From a virus: a stretch of 64,000 bases of DNA. Location: the IMG/VR virus record IMGVR_UViG_3300020159_002019, positions 45,291 to 109,290 of that record. One strand, 5' to 3'. The notes under the pieces are model-generated. The model did not search any database, was not told the DNA's origin, and saw nothing but the letters and a program-made list of their open reading frames with translations. The translations under genes and the position numbers were made by a program. Positions 50,487 through 59,035 of this stretch are shown here, piece by piece (positions within the stretch are counted from its first letter, which is position 1; each line of letters begins with the position of its first letter).

Positions 50487-50728
50487 GGACTATAAATCAA
50501 TACATTATTGAAAACAAACGGAAAGTTAAATTAAATTTAAGAACCGTTAATGTTAATGTTGGTGCTCGACCAATTAGAGCGATTTGGACACCTGAAATGG
50601 TTCAAGATATTTCTGCGTTTCATAATATAGATGCTGAGGCTGAATTATCTAGAATATTAAATGAAGAATTAAGTAGGAATATTGATTATCAAATTATTAG
50701 GAATTTTTTAAATAATGATTTACATTAA
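50483..50728 (+). CDS. Mini-gene: leader plus major-capsid-like fragment 1
   Basis: 81 residues. It begins MRTINQYIIENKRK, close in form to the capsid-targeting leader of T4 internal proteins (MKTYQEFIAE). The rest contains WTPEMVQDISAFHNIDAEAE and LSRILNEELSRNIDYQII, which recalls a segment of T4 gp23-type major capsid proteins (from memory). Far too short to be a capsid protein. Overlaps both neighbours by 1-4 nt. Confidence 0.6.
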   Translation: MRTINQYIIENKRKVKLNLRTVNVNVGARPIRAIWTPEMVQDISAFHNIDAEAELSRILNEELSRNIDYQIIRNFLNNDLH

Positions 50729-50982
50729 TGAGAACAATAAAACAATATAATATACAACGAAGGTTAAGAAATAACCTAAATAAGTGGGATGTCGTATTAG
50801 GAAATAGAGGTGGGGTTGATACCGGTTTGGTATTTGCTCCATATATACCAGTTCAATTAGATCCGGTAATGTTAGACAATCAAATAGTTGGTGTTAGTAG
50901 TAGATATGCGTCCGTTCAGGTAAATCCGAATAATTATGGTGTTATTAATATACCGAATGTAAATGGAAGGATATTTGTATGA
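50728..50982 (+). CDS. Mini-gene: leader plus major-capsid-like fragment 2
   Basis: 84 residues. It begins MRTIKQYNIQRRLRN. The middle, GLVFAPYIPVQLDP then GVSSRYASVQVNPNNYG, recalls the C-terminal part of T4 gp23-type capsid proteins. Shares the leader and the overlapping arrangement with its neighbours. Confidence 0.6.
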   Translation: MRTIKQYNIQRRLRNNLNKWDVVLGNRGGVDTGLVFAPYIPVQLDPVMLDNQIVGVSSRYASVQVNPNNYGVINIPNVNGRIFV

Positions 50983-51203
50983 GAAGTTTAAAAAATTTAA
51001 TAGGTAGGAAAAAACCTTTAATTGATTTAAGTTGGGATAGCGCCAATCTGACTATCGGTGATTTTTATCCTATAACTAATAATATTAGCAATAATATAAT
51101 TACAAATGGTGGGATTGTGTTTAATAATTTACCTATTAGTCCAATAGGATTAACAGAGGGTAGTGTGTGGAGAGATGGTGAAGGTATTTTAAGAATTGTT
51201 TGA
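50979..51203 (+). CDS. Mini-gene: leader plus structural-protein-like tail
   Basis: 74 residues. It begins MRSLKNLIGRKKPLI and ends LPISPIGLTEGSVWRDGEGILRIV-like sequence, a terminal pattern seen in many phage structural proteins. Third in the overlapping trio at 50483-51203. Confidence 0.55.
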   Translation: MRSLKNLIGRKKPLIDLSWDSANLTIGDFYPITNNISNNIITNGGIVFNNLPISPIGLTEGSVWRDGEGILRIV

Positions 51204-51234
51204 TTTTATAGACATTTTTTACTACTATTAAGTA

Positions 51235-52251
51235 ATGACAAAAACATTAGTGATAGATGGTAATTATCTATTAAAAAGGGGAACTAAAGGCGCTAAAAAT
51301 ATTATCTTTAATGAAGATAAGATAGGTGGGTTATATCAGTTCATCATTACAATAAAGATGATGATGAATAAGATATTCCCTGATAAGGTAATTGTATTTT
51401 GGGATGGACCCAATTCCAAAGATTATAGAAGAACATTTTACCCTGAATACAAAATACAACGAGAGGAGTTAAACAATAAGATTGATAAAGATTATCAGTT
51501 TAACATTCAAAAAATTAAATCCCAATATTATTGTGAAGAACTATATTTAAGACAATTTGAAGATGAAGGATCTGAGGCTGATGATAGTATTGCTTATTAT
51601 TGTTTAAATACTCCAAATGAGTATAAGTATGTATATACAAATGACAGGGATATATTACAGACAATTAGTGAAAATACTGAAGTTTATTTAGCGGACAAAA
51701 GAGATTTTGTAAATAAAAAAAATTGGAGTAAGTATTTAGATTATCATTATAAAAATATATGTTTAGTAAAAGTTTTAACAGGTTGTAATTCGGATAACAT
51801 AGCAGGTGTTTATGGTATGGGTGAAGCAACATTGTTTAAGTTATTTCCTGAGTTAGTAAAAGAAGAAAAAACATTAGAATGGGTATTTGAAAAAGCAAAC
51901 CAATTATTACCTGAATCGAGAGGTAGGGATGCGTCAGTATTAAGAAATCTCATTAACGGAAAATCAAAACACGGAGTAATGGGTGAAAACCTATATATTA
52001 CAAATCAAAAGATTATTGATTTAAGCCAACCTTTGCTAACTGATAACGTAAAAGAGAGGATTGATGATGAATTAATAAATGGTGTATTAAACCCTGAAGG
52101 TAGGGATTATAAGGTATTAATGAAACAAATGATTAATGATGGTATCTATTCATATATGCCGAAATCAGATTCTGGGTTTATTGATTTTTTTAAGCCATTT
52201 TATATTATTATGGAAAAGGAAAAGAAATTATATAAGAAAGCAATATTATGA
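51235..52251 (+). CDS. 5'-3' exonuclease/flap endonuclease (FEN1 family, T4 RNase H-like)
   Basis: 338 residues. Metal-binding acidic residues appear in order: VIDGNYL at the N-terminus, VFWDGP near 57, EDEGSEADD near 115, TNDRD near 140 and the helix-hairpin-helix region GCNSDNIAGVYGMGEAT near 185. It would remove RNA primers and process flaps during replication. It begins the replication block. Confidence 0.87.
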   Translation: MTKTLVIDGNYLLKRGTKGAKNIIFNEDKIGGLYQFIITIKMMMNKIFPDKVIVFWDGPNSKDYRRTFYPEYKIQREELNNKIDKDYQFNIQKIKSQYYCEELYLRQFEDEGSEADDSIAYYCLNTPNEYKYVYTNDRDILQTISENTEVYLADKRDFVNKKNWSKYLDYHYKNICLVKVLTGCNSDNIAGVYGMGEATLFKLFPELVKEEKTLEWVFEKANQLLPESRGRDASVLRNLINGKSKHGVMGENLYITNQKIIDLSQPLLTDNVKERIDDELINGVLNPEGRDYKVLMKQMINDGIYSYMPKSDSGFIDFFKPFYIIMEKEKKLYKKAIL

Positions 52252-52544
52252 GTAAAGAAAGAATTAATTTAAATTCGGAAGAACTAAGGGATTTATGGAA
52301 TGGTGTGTATCATAAAGGTAATACATATGAATTAAACGGTGAGGTATATGAACAAGTGGAAAAAATAGACACATCTAAATATTCAGATGGACCATCTTGG
52401 GATTATATAATCCAAAGAAAAGATGATGGTAAGTATTTTAAATTTAATGTTTGGGATGCTGGGGAACATAATGGGTATATTTTTGAAGATGAATATTTGG
52501 AAGAAGTGGAACAATATAAGAAAATAATTAATGAATATAAGTAA
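52248..52544 (+). CDS. Small acidic hypothetical protein
   Basis: 98 residues, beta-rich with WDYIIQRKDDGKYFKF and an acidic C-terminal helix. Overlaps the exonuclease gene by 4 nt and the dUTPase gene by 1 nt, so it belongs to the same transcript. Family not recognised. Confidence 0.6.
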   Translation: MSKERINLNSEELRDLWNGVYHKGNTYELNGEVYEQVEKIDTSKYSDGPSWDYIIQRKDDGKYFKFNVWDAGEHNGYIFEDEYLEEVEQYKKIINEYK

Positions 52545-52966
52545 TGATAGTAAGATTTAAAAAATTAAGTGAAAGAGCGGTAAAGCCGCAGTATGCAAAA
52601 CCTGGTGATGCTGGTATGGATATGGTAGCAACATCATTAGTTAAAAATGAAGTGTTTTATGAGTATGGAACAGACATTGCTGTTGAAATACCTGAAGGTT
52701 ATGTTGGATTAGTTTTCCCAAGATCGTCAATTAGTAAGACAAAACAAATATTAGCAAATCACGTTGGTGTCGTAGATTCAGGTTATAGAGGTGAAATCAA
52801 GTTCAGATTTAAGAAATTGGATTGGGATAGTGGTGAAGTATATAACGTAGGTGATAAGGTTGGTCAATTAATAATTATACCATACCCAACTATTGAATTA
52901 GAAGAGGTAAGTGAATTAAGTGAAACTCATAGAGGTGATGGGGCATTTGGCTCGAGCGGAAAGTAA
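52544..52966 (+). CDS. dut: dUTPase
   Basis: 140 residues. All five dUTPase motifs are present: PGDAGMD, FPRSSIS, GVVDSGYRGEI, GDKVGQLII and RGDGAFGSSG. The trimeric enzyme converts dUTP to dUMP, feeding thymidylate synthesis and keeping uracil out of DNA. Confidence 0.95.
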   Translation: MIVRFKKLSERAVKPQYAKPGDAGMDMVATSLVKNEVFYEYGTDIAVEIPEGYVGLVFPRSSISKTKQILANHVGVVDSGYRGEIKFRFKKLDWDSGEVYNVGDKVGQLIIIPYPTIELEEVSELSETHRGDGAFGSSGK

Positions 52967-52997
52967 AACAAGTTTAACAATTAAATATAAATAAAAA

Positions 52998-53483
52998 ATG
53001 AGTATCGGAAACGAAAAATTTAAAACACGATTTGAGTTCGTGTTAAAACTGAACAAAGACATTATTGTTCAAAGATTCTTCAACGTAAGAAAGTTTAATG
53101 AAAAAGCTGCAAGAAGTTTGTTTATGAAAGACACAACTAACGAAGTAGTAAATATCGTTAAAAAGGGTATTATGAAGAAGAGTGTAGATCACCTTTGGAA
53201 TAATTATGACCCATATGGGTTTTATTATGACGATGATGGTGAAATCGTAATTAAGGATATACCAAAGTATAATCTTAACGATATTAAAGACAACTTTACA
53301 TTTACTGTAAAGGTAGATGGAAGACCTGTATCGGAAACTATGTTTTCTGGATATGGATTATGTATCCCAGTTTTCTTTGAAAGTGGTCAAAGAATTAGAT
53401 ACATTGTAGATATTAAAGATTCTATTTCCACAATAATTTCAAGGCTACAAAACGCTTTACAATATACAGAAGAGGCTGAATAA
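52998..53483 (+). CDS. Hypothetical protein upstream of the replicative helicase
   Basis: 161 residues, mixed alpha/beta, with FRFF-like basic patches, NNYDPYGFYYDDDGE in the middle and a C-terminal amphipathic helix. It lies 1 nt before the helicase gene, so a replication role such as helicase loading is possible but not shown. Confidence 0.6.
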   Translation: MSIGNEKFKTRFEFVLKLNKDIIVQRFFNVRKFNEKAARSLFMKDTTNEVVNIVKKGIMKKSVDHLWNNYDPYGFYYDDDGEIVIKDIPKYNLNDIKDNFTFTVKVDGRPVSETMFSGYGLCIPVFFESGQRIRYIVDIKDSISTIISRLQNALQYTEEAE

Positions 53484-53484
53484 T

Positions 53485-54873
53485 ATGGGTGATAAAGAAA
53501 ATTTTGGGTATTTAGGTGATAGCTTTCAATCTAAAGTTCTGGCTCAGATTTTTACTGACAGAACTTTTGGAGAGAACTACATTAATATAATCGATCCAAA
53601 ATATTTTGATAATCAATATTTTAGGGTTATCACTCAATATATTAAGGAGTATTATGTTAAGTATGATGCTATCCCTACAATGGATGCTATTGAAAATGTC
53701 ATCAATTCAGAGGCATCGTCAGAAGTTACAAGAAGAGTTCTTGTTGATGAACTTGAGGGTATTAAATCGGCTGAATTAGCTGACAGTAGTTTTATTCAAC
53801 ACAAAGTAATTAATTTCTGTAAGCAACAAGAATTAAAGAAAGCCATTCAGAAGGTTCAAAAGATACTTGAAAAAGGAGATTTTGAGTCATATGATAAGTG
53901 TGAAGATATTATTAAAAAAGCAATCAACATATCGGAAGATAAAGATAATGGTGAAGATGCTTTGGATAATATAGAAAATGTATTAGATAATGATGAAAGA
54001 AAACCATTACCATTCGGTATCGGTGGATTTGATAGATCTACTGGTGGTGGATTAGGTTCAGGTGAAGTAAGTTTAGGTATTGCACCGTTAGGAACAGGTA
54101 AATCTACTTGTGCTACTAAGATAGCGAATACAAACTATAATTTAGGTAAGACAGTATTACATATTTTCTTTGAGGATAAAGTTAGGGATATTAAACGTAA
54201 GCATTACGCTTGTTGGACAGGTATTCCAATCAATGACTTAAAAGAGAATAAATCAGCGGTTATTGAGATAATTGAAGGTATTAAAGGTAAAGGTAAGCTT
54301 GTATTAAAGAAGTTCCCTTCATACGGAACAACTTTTGAGAAAATCCGTAATTGGGTTAAAAAACAAAGACAGAATAATATTATACCTGATATAATTGTTG
54401 TAGATTACTTAGATTGTATTCAATTGGCGGAAGAAAGTTGGACTGCTGAGGGTGTATTGGTAAGACAATTTGAAACACTCGCAGAAGAACTTAAAATACC
54501 TATTCACTTATTCACTCAAGGTGGTAGGCAATCAATCGGACAAGAAATTGTTACATCTGATATGGGTGGTGGTTCAATTAAGAAATCACAATTCGCTCAC
54601 TTCTTATATTCTATTGGTAGAACGATGGAACAACAAGAAAGTGGTAGGGCTAATTTATCAATTTTAAAGAATAGATTTGGACCCGCTGGTGTTGTATTTG
54701 AAAATGCATTGTTTGATAACGGTTCAGTTCAAATTGATACTGATAATGTCACAGAAGAACTTACTTTTTTAGGTGTTGAAAACAAAAAAGAAGAAAAGAA
54801 AAGGAATAGAATTAACGACATTCTACAAAAAAAACAGAAAGAAAAAGTTACAGATGACGAAGAAGCTCTGTAA
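53485..54873 (+). CDS. DnaB-type replicative helicase (T4 gp41-like)
   Basis: 462 residues. Walker A is APLGTGKS (about 200-207), Walker B is IIVVDYLDC (about 305), and the arginine-finger region with GGRQS and GRTMEQQ follows. The N-terminal ~150 residues are helical, as in hexameric helicases. It should work with the primase at 31244. Confidence 0.9.
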   Translation: MGDKENFGYLGDSFQSKVLAQIFTDRTFGENYINIIDPKYFDNQYFRVITQYIKEYYVKYDAIPTMDAIENVINSEASSEVTRRVLVDELEGIKSAELADSSFIQHKVINFCKQQELKKAIQKVQKILEKGDFESYDKCEDIIKKAINISEDKDNGEDALDNIENVLDNDERKPLPFGIGGFDRSTGGGLGSGEVSLGIAPLGTGKSTCATKIANTNYNLGKTVLHIFFEDKVRDIKRKHYACWTGIPINDLKENKSAVIEIIEGIKGKGKLVLKKFPSYGTTFEKIRNWVKKQRQNNIIPDIIVVDYLDCIQLAEESWTAEGVLVRQFETLAEELKIPIHLFTQGGRQSIGQEIVTSDMGGGSIKKSQFAHFLYSIGRTMEQQESGRANLSILKNRFGPAGVVFENALFDNGSVQIDTDNVTEELTFLGVENKKEEKKRNRINDILQKKQKEKVTDDEEAL

Positions 54874-54883
54874 GGAAAAAAAC

Positions 54884-54960
54884 ATTTTCCCCCAATTATA
54901 TATAACTACCTAATATTGATTTTATTAGGTTTTTAATAAAAAATAATTGGGGGATTTTTT
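54884..54960 (+). terminator. Large structured terminator
   Basis: CCCCCAATTAT pairs with ATAATTGGGGG around an inner ACCTAATA/TTATTAGGT hairpin, followed by a T run. Confidence 0.8.
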
Positions 54961-55033
54961 ATTTTACCTTGTATTTTTTCTAAAAAATAGCATATTTATA
55001 AAGACAATAAAATAATTAAAAAAAAGATAAAAA

Positions 55034-57301
55034 ATGAGTAAAAATGGACTTCAATTGGCGAGTGATTTAAAATATTATTTAGATTATTCGAGATGGATTG
55101 ACGATGAAAATAGAACTGAAACTTGGGAAGATTCAGTTAATAGGGTAATGAACATGCATAAAACAAAGTATGCTGAATTTTTAAGTAACCCAAGATTTGT
55201 AGAATTATTTGAAAGGGCTGAAAATGCTTATAAGGATAGATTAGTATTAGGCTCTCAAAGAGCGTTACAATTTGGTGGTGATCCAATTATGAAACACAAT
55301 GCGAGGTTATATAATTGTACAGCAACTTATGTAGATAGAGTTAGAAGTTTTCAAGAAATAATGTATTTGTTATTATGTGGTTGTGGTGTTGGATTTTCGG
55401 TTCAATATAAACACATTGGTAAATTACCTAATTTAGCAAAAAGAAATAAAGGAACAAAAACATTTGTAGTTCCAGATTCAATTGAAGGGTGGAGTGATGC
55501 TTTTGGTATTTTAATATCTTCATATATTGAAGAAGGAAATGAAACGCCATTCCCTGAGTATCAAGGATACGAAATTAGATTTGATTTAAGTTTAATTAGA
55601 CCTGAAGGTGCTATGATTAGTGGTGGATTTAAGGCTCCTGGACCTGAAGGATTAAGAAAATCATTATTAAAATGTGAAGAATTAATTGAAAGAAACTTAA
55701 ATCAAGGGGTTAATTTGATGAAACCTATTATGGCTTATGACTTCATTATGTATATGGCGGATGCTGTATTATCTGGTGGTGTAAGAAGAAGTGCTACGAT
55801 TTGTTTATTCTCACCGGAAGATGATGAAATGATGAATGCTAAAGTTGGTAATTGGTATTATGAAAACGCACAAAGAGCTAGATCTAACAACTCAGCAGTA
55901 ATCAACAGAAACACTACAACAAAAGAACAATTCAATAAGATTTTTACATCAATTAAAGATTTTGGTGAGCCAGGTTTCTATTTTGTGGATGATGAAGATC
56001 AAGTAACTAACCCTTGTGTTGAGATTGGTTTATACCCACAAATTGAAGGTTTAAGCGGATTTCAAGGATGTAATTTAACTGAAGGTAATGGTGGTATGTG
56101 CACAACAGAAGAAAAGTTTTATGAGGCTTGTGAATCTTTATCAATCTTAGGGACATTACAAGCTGGTTATGCTGATTTCCCATACTTAGGTGAAGTAACA
56201 GAATCAATTTTCAGAAGGGAAGCTTTGTTAGGATGTTCATTTACAGGTTGGATGGCTAATCCACACATTATGATGAATCCTGAAATTCAAAGAAAAGGTG
56301 CTGAAATAGTTAAAAAGATAAACCAAGAGTTAGCTGAAATTATCGGTATTAATCCAGCGTCAAGAACGACTTGTGTTAAACCATCAGGAAATGCTTCGGT
56401 ATTATTAAAATCACCTTCAGGTTGTCACGGAGATCATGCACCAAGATACTTTAGGGTAATGCAAATCAATAAACAATCAGGTATCGGTAAATACTTAAAT
56501 GAAGAACATTCGTATTTGATTGAAGAATCTGTATGGAGTGCTAATAAAACGGATTATGTAGCATACATTCCAGTAATCGCTAATAAGAACGCTAAGTTCA
56601 AGAAAGATTTGGTTGGTATGAATCAATTAGAAGTGGTTAGAACAATCCAAAACAATTGGGTTGAGTATGGAACAAATCACGAAAGAAATGTTCAACCATA
56701 TTTAAGACATTCAGTTTCTAATACGGTTGAATTAGATTATTCGGATTATGATGTGGTAGAGGATTATTTATTTAACAATAGATTTGATTTCGCGGCTGTA
56801 TCATTCTTACCTTTAACAGGTGATAAAGATTTCAACCAAGCACCATTTACATCGGTATTATCAGGTGAAGATTTATATGATAAGTATGATGACGCAGCTT
56901 TCTTCGCTTCAGGTTTAATTGTTGATGGATTACACGCTTTTGATGGTAACTTATGGGAGGCTTGTGATTATGTAAACAAAAGGGACTTGAAATTACAAGG
57001 GACTAGGGTTGAGGCTTTAATTAAGAAAGATTGGATTAGAAGAGCTAAACAATTCGCTAAGAGATTCTTCAAGGGCGATATTAAAGAAATGGTATTATGT
57101 ATTAAAGATTTACATTTATATCATAAATGGGTTAGAATTAATCGTGAATTAAAACAAAGAGATTTTGATTTTAATGAAGCAATTAAGCAACCTGAATATG
57201 TTAATATGGATACTATGGGAGCTGTATCTTGTAGTGGTCCTAATGGATGTGAAATACCGGCAGACATAATGGAGGCTATGAAATCTTCAATAACTTCTTA
57301 A
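55034..57301 (+). CDS. nrdJ: Class II (adenosylcobalamin-dependent) ribonucleotide reductase
   Basis: 755 residues, a length like the monomeric L. leichmannii type. NCTATYVD near residue 97, CGCGVGFSVQ near 118, SGGVRRSATICLF near 250, EPGFYFVDDEDQ near 315, GCNLTEGNGG near 345, a KPSGNASVLL loop near 455 and C-terminal redox Cys in CSGPNGCEIP. No NrdB-type small subunit gene is present, so the radical must come from B12. It makes phage deoxynucleotides without oxygen dependence. Confidence 0.88.
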   Translation: MSKNGLQLASDLKYYLDYSRWIDDENRTETWEDSVNRVMNMHKTKYAEFLSNPRFVELFERAENAYKDRLVLGSQRALQFGGDPIMKHNARLYNCTATYVDRVRSFQEIMYLLLCGCGVGFSVQYKHIGKLPNLAKRNKGTKTFVVPDSIEGWSDAFGILISSYIEEGNETPFPEYQGYEIRFDLSLIRPEGAMISGGFKAPGPEGLRKSLLKCEELIERNLNQGVNLMKPIMAYDFIMYMADAVLSGGVRRSATICLFSPEDDEMMNAKVGNWYYENAQRARSNNSAVINRNTTTKEQFNKIFTSIKDFGEPGFYFVDDEDQVTNPCVEIGLYPQIEGLSGFQGCNLTEGNGGMCTTEEKFYEACESLSILGTLQAGYADFPYLGEVTESIFRREALLGCSFTGWMANPHIMMNPEIQRKGAEIVKKINQELAEIIGINPASRTTCVKPSGNASVLLKSPSGCHGDHAPRYFRVMQINKQSGIGKYLNEEHSYLIEESVWSANKTDYVAYIPVIANKNAKFKKDLVGMNQLEVVRTIQNNWVEYGTNHERNVQPYLRHSVSNTVELDYSDYDVVEDYLFNNRFDFAAVSFLPLTGDKDFNQAPFTSVLSGEDLYDKYDDAAFFASGLIVDGLHAFDGNLWEACDYVNKRDLKLQGTRVEALIKKDWIRRAKQFAKRFFKGDIKEMVLCIKDLHLYHKWVRINRELKQRDFDFNEAIKQPEYVNMDTMGAVSCSGPNGCEIPADIMEAMKSSITS

Positions 57302-57307
57302 TATATT

Positions 57308-57335
57308 AAAAGGTGGGGAAACCCACCTTTTTTAT
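57308..57335. terminator. Terminator between convergent genes
   Basis: AAAGGTGGG pairs with CCCACCTTT and is followed by Ts. Confidence 0.85.
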
Positions 57336-57742
57336 TGCATTAACCTAATACATTCTGGTCCAATACCTCTTTCAATTGATTCAGGTGTTGTGAGTTTTCT
57401 ACCACACCTACCACAACTTCCTTCGTGAAGGACTTGAACAATTGAAGGTATTTTATTAATATTATTAATAAACCAATTAAAAACTTTGAATGATGTTGCT
57501 TCACTACTAATTCTTGATTTTTTACTTGAATTAAAAACACCTTTTTTGATATACCCAATAAATGAATAATTACTTGTGTTGTCTGAACCAGTTAAAACTG
57601 ATACAAAATAAATATCATTATCCTTGGCTTTACGAACTCTATAAGTAAAACGATTACCTGTGTTGGTATTAGTTATCGTGAAAATAGCTTTCCCTGCAAA
57701 AATGAAGGTTTTTATGTCGTTGTTTTCTAATTGGTTAATCAT
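57332..57742 (-). CDS. DUF6011-like zinc-binding protein
   Basis: 136 residues from the ATG at 57742, chosen because a TATATTTG box lies 4 nt upstream. The C-terminus CGRCGRKLTTPESIERGIGPEC is the DUF6011 signature, with Cys residues placed to bind zinc. The N-terminal part is a beta domain. Function unknown. Confidence 0.78.
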   Translation of the reverse strand: MINQLENNDIKTFIFAGKAIFTITNTNTGNRFTYRVRKAKDNDIYFVSVLTGSDNTSNYSFIGYIKKGVFNSSKKSRISSEATSFKVFNWFINNINKIPSIVQVLHEGSCGRCGRKLTTPESIERGIGPECIRLMQ

Positions 57743-57745
57743 ACA

Positions 57746-57777
57746 CAAATATAATACCTTTATTTGGAACTACCAAA
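57746..57777 (-). promoter_or_regulatory. Bacteroidota-type promoter, near-leaderless
   Basis: On the minus strand, TTTG at 57777-57774 and TATATTTG at 57753-57746, spacing about 20, with the ATG 3 nt after the -7 box. Confidence 0.7.
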
Positions 57778-57856
57778 TTTATTTTTAAAATATTGATTTT
57801 CAGGTTTATTAAAAATAGATTTGTTTTTTTTATATTGTTTTCTTATTATTAAAAAT

Positions 57857-59035
57857 ATGGATATACTTTCTTTACAAATCGACTCAAAATACAAAAAATG
57901 GTTAAAAAATCTTTATGATGGTAGTGGCTTACACCCTTCATTCGTTTTTATGTGTAATAAACATAAACGATTGAGTGATAATATACCTATTGAATATCGT
58001 GATATTTTTAACTTTAAATCCGTAGATGATTTCATATCATATGTGGATAGTTTAGAATCTGAAACAGAAAAAGAAGAAACTATTAAAAATAGTGGATCTA
58101 CAACAATTTATGAAAATGAAGATTTTTTAGTGAAAAGAATTCATAATTTGGATGCTATGAAATTATATGGTAAGGGAAGTAAATGGTGTATTGCTTCTGA
58201 CGATATTAATATTTGGGATAAATATGAGAAGTATGGTGATATTTTCTTCTTGGTGTTTTCTAAAAAATTACCATACACAAGCCAATTTAATAAGTTTGTC
58301 GTTCAATTAAACAATCAAAAATATTTAACGATTTGGGATAGAACGGATTGTGCTTATGGGTCCAACATATTTGATTTAATTAATTTAGATGGTGAGATAT
58401 TCCGAAATCATTATAATTTAGAGATAGTGTCAAAACTAATACATTATATTTCAGATATTAATGTGTTAGATGTATTAGTTAATAATAACGCAATAATAGC
58501 GGGTGGTGCTCTAACATCTATTATATTGAATGAAAGAATAAATGATTTTGATATATGGTTTTCAAATGAAAACGACTACAAACAAGCTATTATTAATATG
58601 AATGTTTTATATATGACAAAGAAAAACCAATCTAATGATAATGTTTTTGAGTATATTAGTCATAGTAAATATACGACTACCAACGCTATAACATATACTA
58701 TTGATAATAAAAAATATCAATTCATTAGTCCATCCAGATATACTTTTGGTAATGTTGATACAATAATCAATCAATTTGATTTCACTTGTGTTATGTGTGG
58801 TGTGGATGTAAAAAATAAAAAATTAATACATAATGATAAGTTTTTTAGTGATGCTAAATCTAAAAAATTAATCATAAATAAAGGGTTAAAATCACCAGCT
58901 TCTTTATTGGATAGGATTGTTAAATACACCAAAAAAGGATATAGGGTTTCTAAAGAATCACAAAGAGATGCTCTAAGATTATTATCTAAAGTGACTGAAC
59001 AGGAAATAAATGACGTGACACTAACAATGTATTAA
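57857..59035 (+). CDS. KWC-motif protein fused to a CCA-adding-like nucleotidyltransferase
   Basis: 392 residues from the ATG at 57857. The N-terminal half has the KWC core: NEDFLVKRIH near 90, LYGKGSKWCIAS with Lys-Trp-Cys at 109-111, FFLVFSKK near 130 and FVVQLNNQ/LTIWDRTD near 145-160. The C-terminal half has AGGALTSIILNERINDFDIWF (Gly216-Gly217, Asp230-x-Asp232), the polymerase-beta nucleotidyltransferase motif in the arrangement of CCA-adding enzymes and poly(A) polymerases, then FDFTCVMCGV near 310. A tRNA 3'-end or antitoxin-like role is inferred, not shown. Its stop abuts the gp6 stop. Confidence 0.7.
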   Translation: MDILSLQIDSKYKKWLKNLYDGSGLHPSFVFMCNKHKRLSDNIPIEYRDIFNFKSVDDFISYVDSLESETEKEETIKNSGSTTIYENEDFLVKRIHNLDAMKLYGKGSKWCIASDDINIWDKYEKYGDIFFLVFSKKLPYTSQFNKFVVQLNNQKYLTIWDRTDCAYGSNIFDLINLDGEIFRNHYNLEIVSKLIHYISDINVLDVLVNNNAIIAGGALTSIILNERINDFDIWFSNENDYKQAIINMNVLYMTKKNQSNDNVFEYISHSKYTTTNAITYTIDNKKYQFISPSRYTFGNVDTIINQFDFTCVMCGVDVKNKKLIHNDKFFSDAKSKKLIINKGLKSPASLLDRIVKYTKKGYRVSKESQRDALRLLSKVTEQEINDVTLTMY

